Source of the DNA: UBA7937 sp034419095
Lineage (GTDB): Bacteria > Chloroflexota > Anaerolineae > UBA7937
Assembly (NCBI GenBank): GCA_034419095.1
Contig: DAOULQ010000046.1
Coordinates: forward strand, 1 to 6,055
Direction: 5' to 3'
Length of the DNA: 6,055 nucleotides
Part shown: piece by piece, positions 3,949 to 6,055 of the stretch
Position numbering within the stretch: the first letter of the stretch is position 1
How the letters are laid out: each line of letters begins with the position of its first letter
Notes under the pieces: model-generated
Database searches by the model: none
What the model was told of the DNA's origin: nothing
Seen by the model: only the letters and a program-made list of their open reading frames with translations
Position numbers and translations under genes: made by a program

Positions 3949-4584
3949 ATGGCTATCTTCGTAGATTCGGCTGATATGGAAGAGGTCAAGCGAGCCATGG
4001 AGTTGGGGTTTATCCATGGCGTGACTACCAACCCTGTCCTCATCACTCGCTCCGGGAAAGAGGCCCGCGAAGTGATCGCTGAGTTGAGCGTGTTTTGCCC
4101 CGGGCCCATTTTCCACCAGGTAGCCGCTGGCTCCACCGAGGAGATGCTGGCCGAGGCAAAGGAGTTCTCCGCCCTTCTGCCCCGGCGGCTGGTGGTTAAG
4201 GTACCCTGCACGCTAGAGGGCTTGCGTTTGGTGAGCCAAATCGGGGAAGAGATACCCTGCGCGGTAACCGCCATCTTCACCCCTGCCCAGACCTACCTGG
4301 CTTGTCAGGCGGGAGCCAGATACGTAATCCCCTACGTCAATCGGCTAACTGGGGCCGGCGGCGATGGCCCTGGCTTGGTCAAAACTATGAGGGAGATCGT
4401 CTCTGAATCGGGGGTCGAGATCCTGGCCGCCAGCCTGAAGAGTCCCCAGGAGGTCGTCTCGGCCCTGCTCAGCGGCGCTCACCATGTTACCGCCCCTCTC
4501 AAGGTGATAGAGGAGATGGCGGAGAGCCAGTTGACCGCGGAGGCCCTGGCTGAATTCGCCGCAGCGAAAGGTGGATCCTCTTAA
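3949..4584 (+). CDS. Transaldolase-like / fructose-6-phosphate aldolase (Fsa/TalC) family
   Basis: A 211-aa class I aldolase of the short transaldolase subfamily (cytoplasmic; pentose-phosphate interconversion or sugar-phosphate aldol reactions). The family landmarks are in order: FVDSAD (4-9), GVTTNPVLI (24-32), HQVAA (56-60), the Schiff-base lysine K84 in VVKVPCT, VTAIF (106-110), AGARYVIPYVNRL (121-133), GGDG (137-140), ILAASLK (158-164) and VTAPLKV (180-186). Residues corresponding to those reported for E. coli FSA (Gln59, Lys85, Thr109, Tyr131) appear as Q57, K84, T107 and Y129. The length is that of the decameric short form. The start ATG 3949 fits the N-terminal strand, though the ribosome site (ACAGGCAGAG) is weak. 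It follows the GATase-like gene by 12 nt, so translation may depend on that transcript. Substrate (transaldolase versus F6P aldolase) is not settled by sequence alone. Confidence 0.92.
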   Translation: MAIFVDSADMEEVKRAMELGFIHGVTTNPVLITRSGKEAREVIAELSVFCPGPIFHQVAAGSTEEMLAEAKEFSALLPRRLVVKVPCTLEGLRLVSQIGEEIPCAVTAIFTPAQTYLACQAGARYVIPYVNRLTGAGGDGPGLVKTMREIVSESGVEILAASLKSPQEVVSALLSGAHHVTAPLKVIEEMAESQLTAEALAEFAAAKGGSS

Positions 4585-4591
4585 AGGCAGT

Positions 4592-4617
4592 GCTGCCAGG
4601 AGTCGACTCCTGGCAGC
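4592..4617. terminator. Perfect 26-bp palindrome between convergent genes
   Basis: An 11-bp stem GCTGCCAGGAG/CTCCTGGCAGC (4592-4602 and 4607-4617) around TCGA, so the whole 26 bp is its own reverse complement. It sits 7 nt past the transaldolase stop and 29 nt past the stop of the opposing LysM gene. No T-run follows on either strand, so it may act as a weak two-way terminator or as a transcript-end stabiliser. Confidence 0.55.
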
Positions 4618-4646
4618 TCTGAATTCACCAAAACAAAGGCGATCTT

Positions 4647-5849
4647 CTAATACCAGTAAAACGTTCTCGCTTCACTCCTCGGGCTGATGGGTTCCCATTT
4701 GGGGCTCCCATCGGGGAAGGTGCCTATCTCCCTTACCACACCTACATCCCACTCGAAGAGGTGACTTAGAGCCTTCGGTGGAGGCCGCATCTCCAGAGGT
4801 ACGAGGTAACTGGTGGCTTTGGTTAACTCCGTGACCTGCTGAGCGGTCCCGGCTCCGGTCACGTACCGTACGCTCACCATGTACCACTCGCCCTCACCCA
4901 GGAGCCCCTCCGACATCCAGTTGAGGAGTACTGGGACCTCTGGTCCACTGGTGAGGCTCAAGCCCATCCCCACCTCTCCGCCGAACTTTTTGCCGTCCGG
5001 CGGACCGAGAAGCACAGGCGCGCTAAGTGCCGACTCCAGCGCGCTGGTCGGCGTCGGCGTGGGGGTTTTGGTAGGCGCGGGGGTAGGTGTGCCGCTAGGG
5101 ATTACGAGTTCCTGGCCCGCTCGTAACGCCTCGGGGCTGGAGATATCATTGTCTTCCATAAGGGCCTGCACCGTCGTTCCGAACATCGCCGCTATGGTGA
5201 TTAAAGTGTCCCCTGATTGGACCACATAGGTCTCCATCCCTCCCGTTGGCACGACTGTCTCCGTGGGCTCAGGGGGCCCTCCCTCGCCCGTCCCTACAGG
5301 CCCTAGGGGGATCAGGATGTCAGTGCCCCACTGGATCGTGTCGTCGGTGAGGTTATTGACCGCTTTGATCGCTTCCACCGTGGTATTGAACTTAATAGCC
5401 AGGGCCTCTAGGGTGTCACCCCGTTGCACCCTGTAGGTGAACACCTCAGGCGTGGGTGTGGCGGTAGGGGTAGAGGTAGGCGTGGAGGTGGGGGTGGAGG
5501 TAGGGAAGGGGGTAGGGGTGAAGGTGGCTGTCGGAGTGGGGGTCTGGTAGGCGACTACTTGGATGCTCTCCCAAGGCCTGAGCAGCCAGACAGCCGCGAC
5601 GACGATGAAGATACCTAGAGCACCGAAGATAGGTAGCGAGAGTAGTGAAAACCAAGAGAAAGAAGGCAAAAGAGTACGCCTCTCTTCCAAGGGCGCACCA
5701 CACATCAAGCAGGTTTTGGCCGTCTCGGCTACTCTAACTCCACAGGAAGGGCAGCGTCTTACGCGGCGTTTGTGAGGTAACTGGTAACCGCACTGGGGAC
5801 AGAAAGTGGGCCTTCCCGCCAGTGCAGCCCCACACTTGGGGCAGTTCAT
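4647..5849 (-). CDS. Double zinc-ribbon, single-pass membrane protein with two LysM domains
   Basis: A 400-aa protein. From the N-terminus: zinc ribbon 1 (C3, C6, C17, C20), zinc ribbon 2 (C33, C36, C47, C50), a membrane helix at about 69-90, a Thr-Pro linker (103-135), LysM 1 (about 138-182, YRVQRGDTLEALAIKFN), an acidic Gly/Pro linker, LysM 2 (about 207-251, YVVQSGDTLITIAAMFG), a second TPTP linker and a C-terminal domain (about 277-400) beginning APVLLGPPDG with EWYMVSVRYV, probably an Ig/FN3-like beta domain. With a cytoplasmic zinc part, the LysM pair would be outside the membrane and bind glycans. ATG 5849 is chosen because AGGAGGAG lies just before it; GTG 5861 is inside that site. The style is common in Chloroflexota. 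Function is unknown; a cell-surface sensor or anchor is an inference. Confidence 0.85.
   Translation of the reverse strand: MNCPKCGAALAGRPTFCPQCGYQLPHKRRVRRCPSCGVRVAETAKTCLMCGAPLEERRTLLPSFSWFSLLSLPIFGALGIFIVVAAVWLLRPWESIQVVAYQTPTPTATFTPTPFPTSTPTSTPTSTPTATPTPEVFTYRVQRGDTLEALAIKFNTTVEAIKAVNNLTDDTIQWGTDILIPLGPVGTGEGGPPEPTETVVPTGGMETYVVQSGDTLITIAAMFGTTVQALMEDNDISSPEALRAGQELVIPSGTPTPAPTKTPTPTPTSALESALSAPVLLGPPDGKKFGGEVGMGLSLTSGPEVPVLLNWMSEGLLGEGEWYMVSVRYVTGAGTAQQVTELTKATSYLVPLEMRPPPKALSHLFEWDVGVVREIGTFPDGSPKWEPISPRSEARTFYWY
5445..5543 (-). repeat. Low-complexity Thr-Pro linker coding repeat
   Basis: About 33 codons, mostly ACC/ACT-CCC/CCT/CCG units, make a G/T-rich tract on the plus strand with a 6-bp periodicity. 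It encodes the extended wall-spanning linker of the LysM protein. Such tracts can change length by slippage. A shorter tract of the same type lies near 5045-5090. Confidence 0.85.
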
Positions 5850-5897
5850 ACTCCTCCTCACCGGCTTTTGGCCGAGCCGTTTCCTCGACTAACCCCC

Positions 5898-5926
5898 ATT
5901 ATAGCAGATTTTCGCCCCTTTGCCAA
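5898..5926 (-). promoter_or_regulatory. Promoter for the LysM protein gene
   Basis: On the minus strand: TTGGCA (5926-5921), a 17-bp spacer and TATAAT (5903-5898). The predicted start near 5891 gives a leader of about 42 nt that contains a short hairpin (CGGC-CAAAA-GCCG) ahead of the AGGAGGAG ribosome site. Confidence 0.85.
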
Positions 5927-5945
5927 GACCCCGTATTCTGCAAGC

Positions 5946-5999
5946 TAAAATGTAACCGAAACGGTATTGGTTGTGCAATATAAAATGTAACCGAAACGG
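5946..5999. repeat. Two perfect 19-bp direct repeats at an IS left end
   Basis: TAAAATGTAACCGAAACGG occurs at 5946-5964 and again at 5981-5999, 35 bp apart. They directly precede the start of a transposase-like gene and are likely transposase-binding repeats of the element's left end. The exact tip and target duplication cannot be defined because the right end is outside the window. Confidence 0.7.
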
Positions 6000-6020
6000 G
6001 TGTAGAATGGAGGTATGGAC

Positions 6021-6055
6021 ATGTATTCTCGCAACCAATACCTCAAAGCATTGAG
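6021..6055 (+). CDS. Start of a transposase/integrase-type IS gene (partial)
   Basis: The frame begins MYSRNQYLKAL and runs off the window. This N-terminus resembles, from memory, integrase-core transposases that are widespread in Chloroflexota and related metagenomic bins. ATG 6021 is preferred over the in-frame ATG 6015 because GGAGG (6009-6013) lies 7 nt before it but only 1 nt before 6015. The direct repeats immediately upstream support an IS. Only 11 full codons are visible, so the family stays open. Confidence 0.6.
   Translation, partial: MYSRNQYLKAL

Noticed and set aside
5040..5560. CRISPR-like or tandem-repeat array in the G/T-rich tracts
   Set aside because: The short periodicity is explained by Thr-Pro codons of the LysM protein linkers; there are no spacers.
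5850..5861. GTG start four codons upstream for the LysM protein
   Set aside because: The added codons are the AGGAGGAG ribosome site itself, so ATG 5849 is the better start.

Overview
The window looks like a chromosomal segment of a member of the Chloroflexota (Dehalococcoidia- or Anaerolineae-like). The main reasons are a zinc-ribbon/LysM membrane protein with long Thr-Pro linkers, a style common in that phylum; a tmRNA tag read as GEPQLALAA, which resembles the GERELVLAG tag I remember for Dehalococcoides; and the DivIC-like protein with its Trp-rich C-terminal end. The phylum call is inference from style, not from a phylogenetic marker.

Layout. Both ends carry insertion-sequence material. 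On the left are the last 16 codons of a probable transposase followed by two near-identical direct repeats (1-116). On the right are two perfect 19-bp direct repeats and the first codons of a transposase (5946-6055). Between them, left to right: a region without a convincing gene (117-403); a consensus promoter; RNase P RNA (rnpB, about 482-859); tmRNA (ssrA, 891-1250) only about 31 nt later with no visible promoter of its own; a DivIC/FtsB-type cell-division protein (1315-1725); initiator tRNA-fMet (1766-1837) and elongator tRNA-Met (1950-2021), each with its own strong promoter and terminator; a 1.06-kb module holding a DUF4145 gene (2188-2889); a GATase-like hypothetical gene (3166-3936); an Fsa/TalC-type transaldolase (3949-4584); and, convergent, the zinc-ribbon/LysM protein (4647-5849, minus).

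How it works together. The left half is an RNA-processing and translation block: the tRNA-maturation ribozyme, the ribosome-rescue RNA and two methionine tRNAs. Both tRNA promoters are placed so that transcription should start at or within about 2 nt of the mature 5' end.

The most notable structure is the module after tRNA-Met. The 42-bp 3' half of this tRNA, from the anticodon loop to the discriminator base, is repeated with one mismatch at 3039-3080. This is the usual footprint of integration into a tRNA gene. The enclosed DNA has no integrase. It holds one gene with its own promoter-like region, and immediately after that gene an imperfect palindrome of about 128 bp built like an integron attC site (CTAAC...GTTAGAC outer boxes, paired inner boxes, one bulged base). 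The DUF4145 gene therefore looks like a single-gene cassette carried in a tRNA-bounded mini-island. The GATase-like gene next to it may be part of the same accessory material.
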